A DNA stretch of 64,000 nucleotides, taken from positions 2,802,792-2,866,791 of the forward strand of contig NZ_KV917380.1 of the NCBI RefSeq assembly GCF_002019765.1, given 5' to 3'. Position 1 is the stretch's first letter. The number at the start of each line of letters is the position of its first letter. This DNA is from Shouchella oshimensis (GTDB lineage: Bacteria; Bacillota; Bacilli; Bacillales; Bacillaceae_D). The notes under the pieces are model-generated. The model saw only the letters and a program-made list of their open reading frames with translations. It made no database searches and had not been told where the DNA came from. The translations under genes and the position numbers were made by a program. Positions 9,006 to 18,144 of the stretch are shown one piece after another.

Positions 9006-9524
9006 GTGTCAATTACGAAGGCAGAACGGTTTATCAATCAACTAGAGAACGCGCTTAAGCATCAATTTGACGTATACGGAAATGACAAGCTGGAAAGCCT
9101 TCCACTTCGGTTCAGTGCACATTATTACCGTCGTGATGACCGGTATATGTTCACAAAAAATGTAACCGTCTGGAGTGTTGAAAATAATCAGCACATCTTC
9201 TTATATGAGGCAAAAACATCCACGATTGAAGAATTCGAACAATTCAAACAAGAGTTAGATCAGTATATTCGTCAACATAAAAGCAAGCGCACAAGCCATA
9301 TGTCATCCATTTATATTGGCCTATTCTTAACGGTCAACTCACCTGATCCTATAGTAGAGAGAAAAGCGAAAAAGACTAGAAAAGTTTCATTTATTCAATG
9401 GGGAAAATCAGGTTGGTACGAACGCTATCTAGCGGTTCTTTCCCTCCCTGATCAGAGAGTCACGATGAATAAGAAAGGCTACCCGTTTATTAAATCATTT
9501 ATTGAGTCAATAACGGAGAATTAG
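9006..9524 (+). CDS. hypothetical protein, 172 aa, unusual start region
   Basis: No family recognised. A soluble, basic protein with many aromatic residues and no signal or membrane segment. It ends 16 bases before the CstA-family gene, so the two are probably co-transcribed. The start is uncertain. The GTG at 9006 is the first standard codon in frame, but it overlaps the only Shine-Dalgarno sequence (AAGAGGAGG, 8998-9006). An ATT at 9012 or a codon further in would sit at a more normal distance. I give the GTG as a formal start. Confidence 0.6.
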   Translation: MSITKAERFINQLENALKHQFDVYGNDKLESLPLRFSAHYYRRDDRYMFTKNVTVWSVENNQHIFLYEAKTSTIEEFEQFKQELDQYIRQHKSKRTSHMSSIYIGLFLTVNSPDPIVERKAKKTRKVSFIQWGKSGWYERYLAVLSLPDQRVTMNKKGYPFIKSFIESITEN

Positions 9525-9540
9525 AAGGTGGGGTTTTAGA

Positions 9541-11166
9541 ATGAATTTTGTTACATTGATGCTACTTTGTGGTGGTGTGCTAATTGTTGCCTACTTCACA
9601 TACGGGAAATACTTAGAGAGGCGACTCAAAATAGATAGTAGTAGGCAAACGCCTGCACATACACTTTATGATGGGAAGGAATACATTCCAACGAAGACAC
9701 CAGTACTTATTGGTCATCACTTCACAACTATTGCTGGTGGCGGTCCTATTACTGGTCCAATAGCAGCGATTGTATTTGGCTGGTTACCTGCCGTTATTTG
9801 GATCATCATTGGAAGCATTTTTGTTGGTGGTACTCATGATTATGCATCATTACAAGCGTCTGTTCGTCACAAAGCGAAATCAATTGGTGAAGTCATTAAG
9901 GAGTATATGGGTCGACGAGGACAGCTAATGTTCCTATCCTTTGCGATTGCTACGTTAATTTTAATTGTAGGCGTATTTGTTATATTAGTTGCCAATACCT
10001 TTGTATCCTTTCCAGGTGCAGCAACAGCATCCCTTTCATTTATTGCAGTCGCGATGGTGTTTGGTGTACTAGTTAACCAGGTACGAATGAATCTTGTACT
10101 CGCCACTATCCTAGGGTCCATCGCGATGATCGGTTCCATTTGGTTTGGATTGAATTTCCCGCTTGAGCTAAGCGCGACGGCTTGGTCATTTATTTTAATT
10201 ATTTATGCGTATCTAGCATCGGTATTACCTGTATGGTTGTTGCTTCAACCAAGAGATTACTTGAACTCATTTATGTTGTATTTCTTAATTGGTGGGGCAT
10301 TTTTAGGACTTTTGATTGCGAGACCGACTATCCAAATGCCAGCCTTCACTGGTTTTTACAATAGTGAACTAGGCTTTCTTTTTCCTATTTTATTTATTAC
10401 CATAGCTTGTGGTGCGATTTCTGGATTTCATTCATTAGTATCATCTGGAACGACTTCTAAGCAATTGGATAACGAAAAAAATGGACGCTTTATCACATAC
10501 GGGTCGATGCTACTTGAAGCATTCGTTGCCATTATTGCAATCGGTTCTGTAGCTTACTTAACGATGGGCGAATTCTCAGCACTAATGGCGCAGTATAACG
10601 ATCCAATTAGCGTTTTTTCATTAGGAATTGGTGAGTTCATGAATACGTGGGGACTGCCTGTTCAAGCAGGTATAACGTTTACAGCATTAGCTGCCTCTGC
10701 TTTTCTTATGACCACTCTTGACTCAGCCACACGCTTAATGAGGTACACTGTATCGGAGCTTGGTGAGAGCATCAATGTGAAACTGTTGTCGAACAAACAT
10801 TTTGCTACGGTGGCTGGTCTAACTGGTGCAACGGCCCTCGCTTTAACAGGAACATGGCAAACCGTTTGGCCATTATTCGGAGCAGCCAATCAAATGCTTG
10901 GTGCGTTAGCACTCTTAGCAGTCACGATGTGGCTGGTCAAAACAAAATCAAAAGCATTGTTCGTGATCATTCCAATGGTATTCATGTTTATTGTTACAAC
11001 AAGTGCTCTTCTTGTCATGCTTTACTCGAACTTTATGGCGCAAAACTACTTGCTATCGGTCATTTGCTTTATCCTTTTCGTCATGTGTGTCTTCCTTGGA
11101 ATTGAAGGAGCGAGAAGCGCTAGCAATAGAGATAAACCAACTGATTCAACTAATTTAAATGCGTAG
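9541..11166 (+). CDS. CstA-family carbon-starvation carrier
   Basis: 541-aa polytopic membrane protein with roughly 14 hydrophobic segments. The family hallmark HHFTTIAGGGPITGPIA is near residue 60, with FVGGTHDYASL and later HSLVSSGTTSKQ. CstA/BtsT proteins import peptides or pyruvate across the cytoplasmic membrane. It is shorter than B. subtilis CstA (about 600 aa as I recall). A ribosome site GGTGGGG precedes the ATG. No LytTR or two-component regulator gene, as found for BtsT systems, lies nearby. Substrate undetermined. Confidence 0.88.
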   Translation: MNFVTLMLLCGGVLIVAYFTYGKYLERRLKIDSSRQTPAHTLYDGKEYIPTKTPVLIGHHFTTIAGGGPITGPIAAIVFGWLPAVIWIIIGSIFVGGTHDYASLQASVRHKAKSIGEVIKEYMGRRGQLMFLSFAIATLILIVGVFVILVANTFVSFPGAATASLSFIAVAMVFGVLVNQVRMNLVLATILGSIAMIGSIWFGLNFPLELSATAWSFILIIYAYLASVLPVWLLLQPRDYLNSFMLYFLIGGAFLGLLIARPTIQMPAFTGFYNSELGFLFPILFITIACGAISGFHSLVSSGTTSKQLDNEKNGRFITYGSMLLEAFVAIIAIGSVAYLTMGEFSALMAQYNDPISVFSLGIGEFMNTWGLPVQAGITFTALAASAFLMTTLDSATRLMRYTVSELGESINVKLLSNKHFATVAGLTGATALALTGTWQTVWPLFGAANQMLGALALLAVTMWLVKTKSKALFVIIPMVFMFIVTTSALLVMLYSNFMAQNYLLSVICFILFVMCVFLGIEGARSASNRDKPTDSTNLNA

Positions 11167-11186
11167 ATCCGTGCAGGGTTCTAACT

Positions 11187-11467
11187 AAAGAGGCTGGGAC
11201 ATAACGAAAAGTAGGATTTGAAAAGACGAATAGTCTAAAATATGCTGAGTAGCACCGCTACAGGAGAATCCTTCGCTTTCCGGGGACACGGCCTCAGCCT
11301 CCTCCGTGGAAAACCGCCACTCCAGAGTCTTCAGACACGTGTTGATCCCCCAGGAGTCTTCGGATTCTCCTTCCGTTAATTTCCATATAAAACAAACGAC
11401 GAACGTTCCTATTTTCAGGAATGTTCGTCATTTTGGTCTGTCTATCTACTTTTGTCCCAGCCTCTTT
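11187..11467. repeat. 281-bp terminal-inverted-repeat element (MITE- or bcr-like)
   Basis: The ends are inverted copies: AAAGAGGCTGGGACATAA on the left and the complement of AAAGAGGCTGGGACAAAA on the right. Inside are a second inverted pair GGAGAATCC / GGATTCTCC and, near the right end, a hairpin with 13-base arms GACGAACGTTCCT / AGGAATGTTCGTC. There is no open reading frame. Such ends on small non-coding repeats are familiar to me from Bacillaceae genomes. It fills the gap between the convergent CstA and metE genes and probably also ends transcription. Confidence 0.7.
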
Positions 11468-11477
11468 CAATAGGCTA

Positions 11478-13757
11478 TTATTTAACGAGAAGCTCCTTAC
11501 GTTTGTTCTTCGCTGCTTTTACCATCGCTTTAAGCGCCTCTACCGTTTCTGGTTCTTTTCTCGTTTTCAAACCACAGTCTGGATTCACCCAAAAGATTCG
11601 CTGATCCAGCACTTGAAGGGCTCGGTTAATACTTGTTTCCATTTCCTCCTCTGTCGGAACTCTTGGACTATGGATATCGTATACGCCTAAACCAATGCCT
11701 TTGCTATACGTGTAATCTTCAAACGCAGTAATTAATTCTCCGTGACTTCGAGACATTTCAATAGAGATGACATCTGCATCTAATCCATCAATCGCTTGAA
11801 TAATATCTTGGAAATCCGAATAACACATATGGGTATGAATTTGTGTCTCAGGTTGAACAGACTTTACAGATAGCTGAAACGCCACTACTGATTGGTTTAA
11901 GTAATCTGTCCACTTGCTTCTTTTTAATGGCAATCCCTCTCTTAATGCTGGTTCATCTACTTGAATCACTGTAATGCCAGCACTTTCTAAGGCAAGCACT
12001 TCTTTTTCAAGTGCCAATGCTATTTGGTTCACCACATCGCCTGGTTGTAAGTCCGTACGTGGGAATGACCAATTGTAAATCGTTACAGGACCCGTTAGCA
12101 TCCCTTTTACCGGTTTCTCTGTCAAGGATTGAGCGTAAAGGGTTTCTTTTACTGTCATCTCCTCTTGGAAGTAGACATCTCCGTAAATGATCGGTGGTTT
12201 CACACAACGTGAACCGTATGACTGCACCCATCCGTTTGATGTAAATTCAAATCCACCAAGCTTTTCACCGAAAAACTCAACCATATCAGTTCGTTCAAAT
12301 TCTCCATGAACGAGTACGTCTAAATCAATATCCTCTTGAATGTCAATCCACCGCTTAATTTCTGCGTTAATAAACGCTTCATATGCTTCGTTTGAAATCT
12401 CTCCTCTTCTCCATTGTAGTCTTGTTTTACGCACTTCAGGGGATTGAGGAAAGCTACCAATTGTCGTTGTTGGCAAGTTAGGAAATTGGAACACTTCTTG
12501 CTGAAGCTCCATCCGTTTATTTGCCGGAACCTCGCGCTTTGAATCTTCTTTCTTACTTCGTTCTAACGCTTCGCGAACTTCTTTATTTGTACGACTTGCC
12601 GATTGATTTAACGCTTCAATTGCCTCTTTACCAGCTTGTAAACGTTCAGGTTCATTTTCCTTATTTACGACGCTTTTCACTTGATCTAATTCTGTTAATT
12701 TCTCTTCTGCAAAAGAAAGTGCTGCTTTTAAATCACTCTCAAGCTTTTGTTCATGCTTTAACGTAACTGGCACATGTAAAAGACTACATGATGGCTGAAT
12801 AATTAATTGTTCCTCAGAAACCACTGTTAAAATTTCTTTCACAATAGAATGAGTCTCTGTTAGATCGGTACGCCAAATGTTTCGGCCATCAATTAAACCT
12901 GCAGCTAATGTCTTGTCTTTCGGAAAGTCAGTTCCTTTTAATTGCTCCAAACTATTACTGTAAACGAAATCTAATCCGAGACCAGCAACAGCTAGCTTTG
13001 TAGCACGATCTAACGCACCAATTCCTTCAAAATAAGTTTGGAGTAGTATCTTTGCATCGGGAGCAGACTTTGCGAACCAATCATAAGCTTCTTCAATAAT
13101 GGACCATTCCTCGTCTGATACATCGCCAACTAAAATCGGCTCATCTACTTGAATCCATTCAACACCCGCGTTAGCAAGTTCGTTTAATACTGTAGTATAA
13201 AGTGGCAATAGACTTCTGACATGATCAACAAACGAACGATTGCCATACTGTTTTGACAGTTTCACAAACGTAACAGGGCCTAAAATAACAGGCTTTCCAA
13301 CAATATGAAGCTCTTTCTTTGCTTCCTCAATGAGCGTTAACCAACGATTATGAACTAATTCTGGTTCACTACCATTTAGCTCTGGAACAATATAATGATA
13401 ATTTGTATCAAACCATTTTGTCATTTCAGCAGCAACGGCGTTATCATTTCCTCGCGCAATCGCAAAATACGTATCTAAATCAACTTCTCCACCATCGTAT
13501 GAAAAACGATCAGGTACTAATCCAAACGCTACCGCTGTATCTAACACATGATCGTAGTGAGTAAAATCGCCAACAGGAATCAAATCAAGTCCAGCATCTT
13601 TTTGCTTTTGTAAATTTTCAAGGCGCAACGCTTTTTGCTTCGTTATATAATCCTCTTTTGATATTTTTTGGTTCCAATAAGCTTCAAGATTTTTTTTCCA
13701 CTCACGTTGTTCCCCAATTCTTGGAAAACCCAAACTTGAACTTCTCACACTACTCAT
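11478..13757 (-). CDS. metE: cobalamin-independent methionine synthase MetE
   Basis: 759 aa, normal for MetE, which moves a methyl group from 5-methyltetrahydropteroyl-triglutamate to homocysteine. The N-terminal half begins with SSLGFPRIGEQREWKK. The C-terminal catalytic half has TTTIGSFPQSPEVRKTR, the zinc ligands His and Cys in THMCYSDF, and the last Cys in NPDCGLKTRK. The ATG is preceded by GAGGAGG. Its roughly 450-base leader holds a SAM-I riboswitch and then a cobalamin riboswitch, each with a terminator, so both the end product and the cofactor of the alternative enzyme (MetH) should silence it. Confidence 0.96.
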   Translation of the reverse strand: MSSVRSSSLGFPRIGEQREWKKNLEAYWNQKISKEDYITKQKALRLENLQKQKDAGLDLIPVGDFTHYDHVLDTAVAFGLVPDRFSYDGGEVDLDTYFAIARGNDNAVAAEMTKWFDTNYHYIVPELNGSEPELVHNRWLTLIEEAKKELHIVGKPVILGPVTFVKLSKQYGNRSFVDHVRSLLPLYTTVLNELANAGVEWIQVDEPILVGDVSDEEWSIIEEAYDWFAKSAPDAKILLQTYFEGIGALDRATKLAVAGLGLDFVYSNSLEQLKGTDFPKDKTLAAGLIDGRNIWRTDLTETHSIVKEILTVVSEEQLIIQPSCSLLHVPVTLKHEQKLESDLKAALSFAEEKLTELDQVKSVVNKENEPERLQAGKEAIEALNQSASRTNKEVREALERSKKEDSKREVPANKRMELQQEVFQFPNLPTTTIGSFPQSPEVRKTRLQWRRGEISNEAYEAFINAEIKRWIDIQEDIDLDVLVHGEFERTDMVEFFGEKLGGFEFTSNGWVQSYGSRCVKPPIIYGDVYFQEEMTVKETLYAQSLTEKPVKGMLTGPVTIYNWSFPRTDLQPGDVVNQIALALEKEVLALESAGITVIQVDEPALREGLPLKRSKWTDYLNQSVVAFQLSVKSVQPETQIHTHMCYSDFQDIIQAIDGLDADVISIEMSRSHGELITAFEDYTYSKGIGLGVYDIHSPRVPTEEEMETSINRALQVLDQRIFWVNPDCGLKTRKEPETVEALKAMVKAAKNKRKELLVK

Positions 13758-13790
13758 TCTTTTGCCTCCTCAAAAAGTTGTACTCATCAT

Positions 13791-13818
13791 AAAAAAATCC
13801 CTTTCAAGAGAAAGGGAT
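13791..13818 (-). terminator. terminator of the cobalamin riboswitch, in front of metE
   Basis: ATCCCTTTC (stem), TCTT loop, GAAAGGGAT, then a T-run on the minus strand. It lies 34 bases before the metE start codon and is placed to act as the attenuator of the cobalamin aptamer. Confidence 0.88.
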
Positions 13819-13909
13819 AGGAAATCTACCAAAAAGTCACTAGTGACAAGACAGCTAGTTTTAAAGGCAACATTTCCACTCCTCTCTAGATCCGCGTAGA
13901 GCTAAGCAG

Positions 13910-14020
13910 AACGATTCGGCAGGCAATCTGACTTCGTACAATGTACGTCACAGTGGCGGGACCGTCTTGGATTTACACCAAGTTCCCCTTTTAAGCAGCG
14001 AAACGCTACACCGATTCGTT
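13910..14020 (-). promoter_or_regulatory. cobalamin (AdoCbl) riboswitch aptamer of metE
   Basis: On the minus strand the conserved core is present: GGGGAACTTGGTGTAAATCC, then AAGACGGTCCCGCCACTGTG, and later AGTCAGATTGCCTGCC. The closing P1 arms AACGAATCGG / CCGAATCGTT pair with one mismatch. Binding of coenzyme B12 would favour the terminator at 13791-13818. Controlling the B12-independent enzyme this way lets the cell turn it off when MetH can work. Confidence 0.93.
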
Positions 14021-14034
14021 TTGATTATGAAATT

Positions 14035-14065
14035 GAAAAAAACCCTTTTCGAATGAAAAGGGTTT
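14035..14065 (-). terminator. terminator of the SAM riboswitch
   Basis: AAACCCTTTTC / GAAAAGGGTTT, 11-base stem with a four-base loop, then seven T on the minus strand, placed directly after the SAM-I aptamer and before the cobalamin aptamer. Confidence 0.9.
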
Positions 14066-14083
14066 ATGCGACATCACCGCATC

Positions 14084-14190
14084 CCCCTTATCTTCCAAAG
14101 TTTCCTTTGCTGGAATTAGCACCTTTTCCTAAAAGAAAGGTTGCTGAAGCTTCGTCGGGCCAGTCCCTCCACTTCTCAATATAAAGAGTG
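14084..14190 (-). promoter_or_regulatory. SAM-I riboswitch (S-box) aptamer of metE
   Basis: Minus-strand S-box core: GAAGTGGAGGGACTGGCCC, GACGAAGCTTCAGCAACC, AAAAGGTGCTAATTCCAGCA and GGAAGATAAGGGG. P1 forms from CTCTTTAT and ATAAGGGG with wobble pairs. SAM binding should free the terminator at 14035-14065 and stop metE transcription. Confidence 0.95.
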
Positions 14191-14215
14191 TTTTCTTATG
14201 TATGAGTATTCAATT

Positions 14216-14244
14216 AATTTAGCACACAAAAGCAAATCTGTCAA
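14216..14244 (-). promoter_or_regulatory. sigma-A promoter of the metE leader
   Basis: On the minus strand TTGACA (14244-14239), 17-base spacer, TAAATT (14221-14216). It lies 26 bases upstream of the SAM aptamer, which makes a leader of about 450 bases. Confidence 0.8.
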
Positions 14245-14421
14245 AAGGTAATTTTTCAGACCTTGTCCGTTTAGTACGATCAACTGTGTCCTTTCACTCC
14301 CTTGACGAAATAGCTTCTTATCCATTATCAAGGTGAGCAATCAAAAAATGTCAGTGGTAAACCCCTGTTTTTATCAATAAAATCTGTTAAACTAGTTAAG
14401 TTGACGTAAGGAGGAACATGT

Positions 14422-15438
14422 ATGTTAAAAAGAAACGATCCTTGTCTATGTGGCAGTGGCAAGAAATATAAAAAATGTTGTATGCAAAAAAATGAATCGA
14501 AAGCAATCGTCACACAAGAGCTTCATCAATTAGAAACAGAAATGCTTTATACAGCTTTTACAAGATATCAAAAAGAGCTGACAAATTGGGTGCAAAGCTA
14601 CCACCATGTGTACCCAGACGTAGAAGAGAACGTAACGGAAACGTTATCTAGTATGTTACTCGTTTGGCTCATATTCCATAGACCGATACAAGAGAACGGG
14701 CAGACCATTTATGATACTTTTCTGGAAACGAAAATTAGAAAAATCAAGCGCCCACAAACGGCAAACATTATTGAGACGTGGAAAGAAACGAAACCAGCTG
14801 TACTTGAAGTTTTAGCGTTAACCAATGAAACAGAATGCGAAAGCCGCAACTTATTTACTGGTGAGACTGTAACACACCTCATCCCTTCTGAGCATAATGA
14901 AACAGTAGAACCAGGCTCCACCATTATTGGATTCCCTGCTAAAGGTGAAATCAGTATGACGTTCATCGGTCCAGTTATAAGCAATCGTCCAGTGAAAACA
15001 GCCGAGATTAAGCAAAAAATTGACGCTTTCCAATCCAATGGAAGTGACGATCCGTTTACAGCGAAATGGCCGCAGCTACTTTCTTCTCTATTAGCAGAGA
15101 ATGAAGCAGTTGTGAAAAGTGCAGATGACTTTCAATGGTCTTCTGAACAAGTCAAAGAAACGGCTACAATTTTATTAGAAGGATTAAAAAAAGACCAACA
15201 CTCTCCAGAAATTGAGCAGTTGGCATTAGAGAAATGGTATGCTTTTACAACAGCGAAAAAAGTGACCATTCGTAAGCCAGAAGCTTTCGCAGCTGCAATG
15301 GAATACGCACTACAAGAATTCGCTCCACTTTCGGTAACGCAGAAGGCTCTGGCAGAGAAATACAATGTTAGTGCATCAACTATTTCTACCCGTTCCATTG
15401 AAATTACGAACGAATTACGGGCAACTGAATCTGTGTAA
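14422..15438 (+). CDS. SEC-C motif protein with C-terminal helix-turn-helix
   Basis: 338 aa. The N-terminus is a SEC-C zinc motif (NDPCLCGSGKKYKKCC, residues 5-20), the same metal site found at the SecA C-terminus. The middle has no domain I can name. The last 30 residues (LSVTQKALAEKYNVSASTIS) look like a helix-turn-helix. Proteins of this layout are common in Bacillaceae without a settled role; a part in protein quality control or nucleic-acid binding is only a guess. It is followed 18 bases later by a membrane protein gene, probably co-transcribed. Confidence 0.78.
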   Translation: MLKRNDPCLCGSGKKYKKCCMQKNESKAIVTQELHQLETEMLYTAFTRYQKELTNWVQSYHHVYPDVEENVTETLSSMLLVWLIFHRPIQENGQTIYDTFLETKIRKIKRPQTANIIETWKETKPAVLEVLALTNETECESRNLFTGETVTHLIPSEHNETVEPGSTIIGFPAKGEISMTFIGPVISNRPVKTAEIKQKIDAFQSNGSDDPFTAKWPQLLSSLLAENEAVVKSADDFQWSSEQVKETATILLEGLKKDQHSPEIEQLALEKWYAFTTAKKVTIRKPEAFAAAMEYALQEFAPLSVTQKALAEKYNVSASTISTRSIEITNELRATESV

Positions 15439-15456
15439 ATGAAGAAGGTTTAAACC

Positions 15457-15885
15457 ATGCGAAAACCGTCCCTTAGCATCATTATAGGTATTAGCTTACT
15501 TTTATCCCTTGTTTTTGGGTTTTTCTTTGCCGTTTACTACTTTGGCATAATCAGCCTGTTTTACTTACTTGGAATAGAATATGATTCACTTTGGGCTTTA
15601 GCTTGGTTTGTACTCTTTTTTGTTATTGGTAGCTTTATTATTGAGATGATAACAAAAGGAATGATCAACACGATTGTTCCTAAAATAAACGGCTACCCAC
15701 TTCAGAAAACAGCAGAAATTACGATACAATTTCTTTTCGTGTTCCCGCTCATACATGTTTTAGAAAAAAATTTCACAACCATTACCATTCCTATTATCAC
15801 TCAAGCTGCATTAGCTTTTCTCATCGTTACCATCGAAACATTACTTACTAATAAAGATTTTACTAAAAAAAACAAACCCAGTTGA
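15457..15885 (+). CDS. four-helix membrane protein, YvrL/YrvL-like
   Basis: 142 aa with four hydrophobic segments and the soluble link KGMINTIVPKINGYPLQKTAE. Size and layout resemble the YrvL family of regulatory membrane proteins; the B. subtilis member restrains the SigO-RsoA sigma factor. No sigma factor gene lies next to this copy, so the assignment rests on resemblance alone. It ends in a terminator shared with the purine permease. Confidence 0.6.
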   Translation: MRKPSLSIIIGISLLLSLVFGFFFAVYYFGIISLFYLLGIEYDSLWALAWFVLFFVIGSFIIEMITKGMINTIVPKINGYPLQKTAEITIQFLFVFPLIHVLEKNFTTITIPIITQAALAFLIVTIETLLTNKDFTKKNKPS

Positions 15886-15908
15886 CGTTGTCAGCGGGTT
15901 TGTTTTTT
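15869..15908. terminator. bidirectional intrinsic terminator
   Basis: AACAAACCC (15871-15879) pairs with GGGTTTGTT (15896-15904) with A- and T-runs on both sides, between convergent genes. Confidence 0.85.
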
Positions 15909-15910
15909 GT

Positions 15911-17440
15911 TTATGAAGCTACTTTTTCTACTTTTTCACTTTCGTGAGAAACAGCCGTATTCTTTGCTTCACGATAACCTGTGTACAGAAAGAATAATGC
16001 GATGATCACATACCCTACCGTATAGTCAAATGCCGCGTTTAGCGCGAGAGAAGGGGCGTGCATAAAGCCAAAGAATGAGAGTAGTCCTCCAATAAGAGAG
16101 AATATACTTGCCTTATAAAAATCTTTATCAATCAAAAAGACCGTGATGGCTCCAAGAATAATGGCCGTAAACATCGCTCCTTGTCCGAGAGGGACAATTC
16201 CTTCTGATATACCAGCCACAACCTCTGGTGCACCGTTATTAAAGCGTGTCATCATATAATTAGCGATATATGGAAGCATCGCTAATGCAATCGCAGGATA
16301 GTAGCGACGAGCGTTATTAGCAAATGTACTCCCAATCATCGACATACCAACAAATACGAGAATTGGGGCAACAGCTGCCATTGGAATTAGTGCGGAAAAC
16401 GCGCCAATTAACCCTGTAATTGAGGCTAAGGCAAAGATACTTGCATTTAGAATGCTATAACCACGTCCAGCTCCAAGCTGTTTCGCTCCAACTGTTGCAA
16501 TATAAACGGTAGTTGGGAACATCCCACCAAAACAAGCACCTAACATCGCACCAATGCCATCTACTGCTTGGCATTCTCTCACATCATAAGAATCTCCAGC
16601 AGCTGACATGGCGTCCACGTTATTCATTGTTTCGATTGCATTATAAATCGTAATAGGAATTAAAATTCCTAGAAGACCGATAAGTGCACCAAATAGATAG
16701 GTCATCCCTTCAAAAGCCGCAAGTGTAGGTAAAAAAGGATAAAAACCAACATTGCTTAACGCTGTAGTTAAGTCACTACTCGTTTGATAACCAAGTACAA
16801 AAGCGAGTACAACCCCAACAATGATTGCTAATAAAGAAGCAGGAATATTAAATGGAAGACCTACTTTTGCAACAAAACCAACTAGAATCACTGCCATGGC
16901 AACAAGTCCAATAATTGGAATCTCAAAAACAGAGAACAACATCTCACCGGCAACAAACGTAAACGCTACCCCGGCCAAAGCGCCTAAAAGCGCTGGTCGG
17001 GGGGTATGCTTACGTACCCAGTTCCCAAAGAACGCAACAAGTGCTTCTACAAGTCCTGATAAGAAAGCAGCGGCAACTGCAATTTTCCAAGCCAGTTCGT
17101 GATCATTCGTTAACGCGAGTGCCGGTGCCGTTACCCCAAATAAAAAGACAAACATCACTGGCGTGGATACACCGTATGAGAGAGCTGTAACGTCACTCCG
17201 ATTCTCTTTTTCTGCTAAACGCTTTGCCATATGCGCATAATATAGATTACCAACAATAACAGCAACCGCTACACCTGGAATAATCCTTCCAAACACAAGG
17301 TCCGTTGAAAAGCCCATTGCTAGTAAAGAGACAGTGATCACAACAAAATTAGCTAAATTATTTTGAAAGAGTGCAAAAAACGCATCTACATCTTGCCTCT
17401 TAAATAACGGGTAATGTACCTGGTTCACAAAACATCCCAT
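15911..17440 (-). CDS. NCS2-type nucleobase permease in the xpt operon
   Basis: 509 aa with about 12-14 membrane segments. It follows xpt by six bases under the same guanine riboswitch, so it should import xanthine or guanine for that enzyme. It is clearly longer than B. subtilis PbuX (438 aa) and its segments (FPTTVYIATVGAKQLGAG, ETMNNVDAMSAAGDSYDVRE) do not look like the usual PbuX signature, so I treat it as a different branch of the nucleobase carrier superfamily and give no symbol. A GTG four codons in, behind GGGATG, is a possible alternative start. Confidence 0.8.
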   Translation of the reverse strand: MGCFVNQVHYPLFKRQDVDAFFALFQNNLANFVVITVSLLAMGFSTDLVFGRIIPGVAVAVIVGNLYYAHMAKRLAEKENRSDVTALSYGVSTPVMFVFLFGVTAPALALTNDHELAWKIAVAAAFLSGLVEALVAFFGNWVRKHTPRPALLGALAGVAFTFVAGEMLFSVFEIPIIGLVAMAVILVGFVAKVGLPFNIPASLLAIIVGVVLAFVLGYQTSSDLTTALSNVGFYPFLPTLAAFEGMTYLFGALIGLLGILIPITIYNAIETMNNVDAMSAAGDSYDVRECQAVDGIGAMLGACFGGMFPTTVYIATVGAKQLGAGRGYSILNASIFALASITGLIGAFSALIPMAAVAPILVFVGMSMIGSTFANNARRYYPAIALAMLPYIANYMMTRFNNGAPEVVAGISEGIVPLGQGAMFTAIILGAITVFLIDKDFYKASIFSLIGGLLSFFGFMHAPSLALNAAFDYTVGYVIIALFFLYTGYREAKNTAVSHESEKVEKVAS

Positions 17441-17446
17441 CTTTCG

Positions 17447-18043
17447 TTAGTTGTTTACTAAAGCAGTTTCATCAATGAATGTTACTGTTGAACCAACTAG
17501 AGAAGCAATTCTTGCAAGTGATTCAATTCGCAAACCTCTTTCTTCAAGCTTTTTACGACCATCTTGAAATGATTTCTCAATAACAATCCCTACGCCTGCA
17601 ACAGTTGCACCGGCTTGTTCAACGATACTCACTAAACCAGATGCCGCTTCCCCATTCGCTAAGAAATCATCAATCAACAGGACTCGGTCTCCTTTTTCAA
17701 TCAACTCTTTTGAAACCGTCACTTCGGAATATTCTTGCTTGGTAAAGGAATAAACACGGCTAGAGTAAACATTTGCTTGATTCATCGTTAACGATTTTTT
17801 CTTACGAGCAAAAATGAGTGGTACCTGTAACTGATGCGCACACATAAAACTTGGTGCAATACCTGATGATTCAATTGTAATCACTTTTGTTACCTGATCA
17901 TTCTCAAATAATCGTGCAAATTCCACTCCAATTTCTGACATTAATGTAGTATCAACTTGATGATTAAGAAATTGATCCACCTTTAAAACACCAGTCGATA
18001 AAACCGTTCCTCTTTCCAAAATTGCTTCCTTTAATTGTTTCAT
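17447..18043 (-). CDS. xpt: xanthine phosphoribosyltransferase
   Basis: 198 aa with the PRPP-binding loop [13 protein letters not shown] and the N-terminal [12 protein letters not shown] typical of Xpt. It makes XMP from xanthine and PRPP in purine salvage, in the cytoplasm. The ATG has GGAGGATGAAAA upstream. A guanine riboswitch with its terminator lies immediately before it, and the permease gene follows, so uptake and salvage are switched together by guanine. Confidence 0.95.
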   Translation of the reverse strand: MKQLKEAILERGTVLSTGVLKVDQFLNHQVDTTLMSEIGVEFARLFENDQVTKVITIESSGIAPSFMCAHQLQVPLIFARKKKSLTMNQANVYSSRVYSFTKQEYSEVTVSKELIEKGDRVLLIDDFLANGEAASGLVSIVEQAGATVAGVGIVIEKSFQDGRKKLEERGLRIESLARIASLVGSTVTFIDETALVNN

Positions 18044-18064
18044 TTTTCATCCTCCTAAAAATAG

Positions 18065-18110
18065 AAAAAAGCCGAAAGATAAACGGACTTCTCCGAGTGA
18101 TCTTTCGGCT
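18065..18110 (-). terminator. terminator of the guanine riboswitch
   Basis: AGCCGAAAGAT / ATCTTTCGGCT stem with T-run on the minus strand. The loop-proximal GATCACTCG on the minus strand can instead pair with CGAGTGATC at the 3' arm of aptamer P1 (18141-18149), a perfect nine-base antiterminator, which explains the switch. Confidence 0.9.
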
Positions 18111-18144
18111 TCTACATGATGTAAAAAGCGCGCAAAAATGGATC

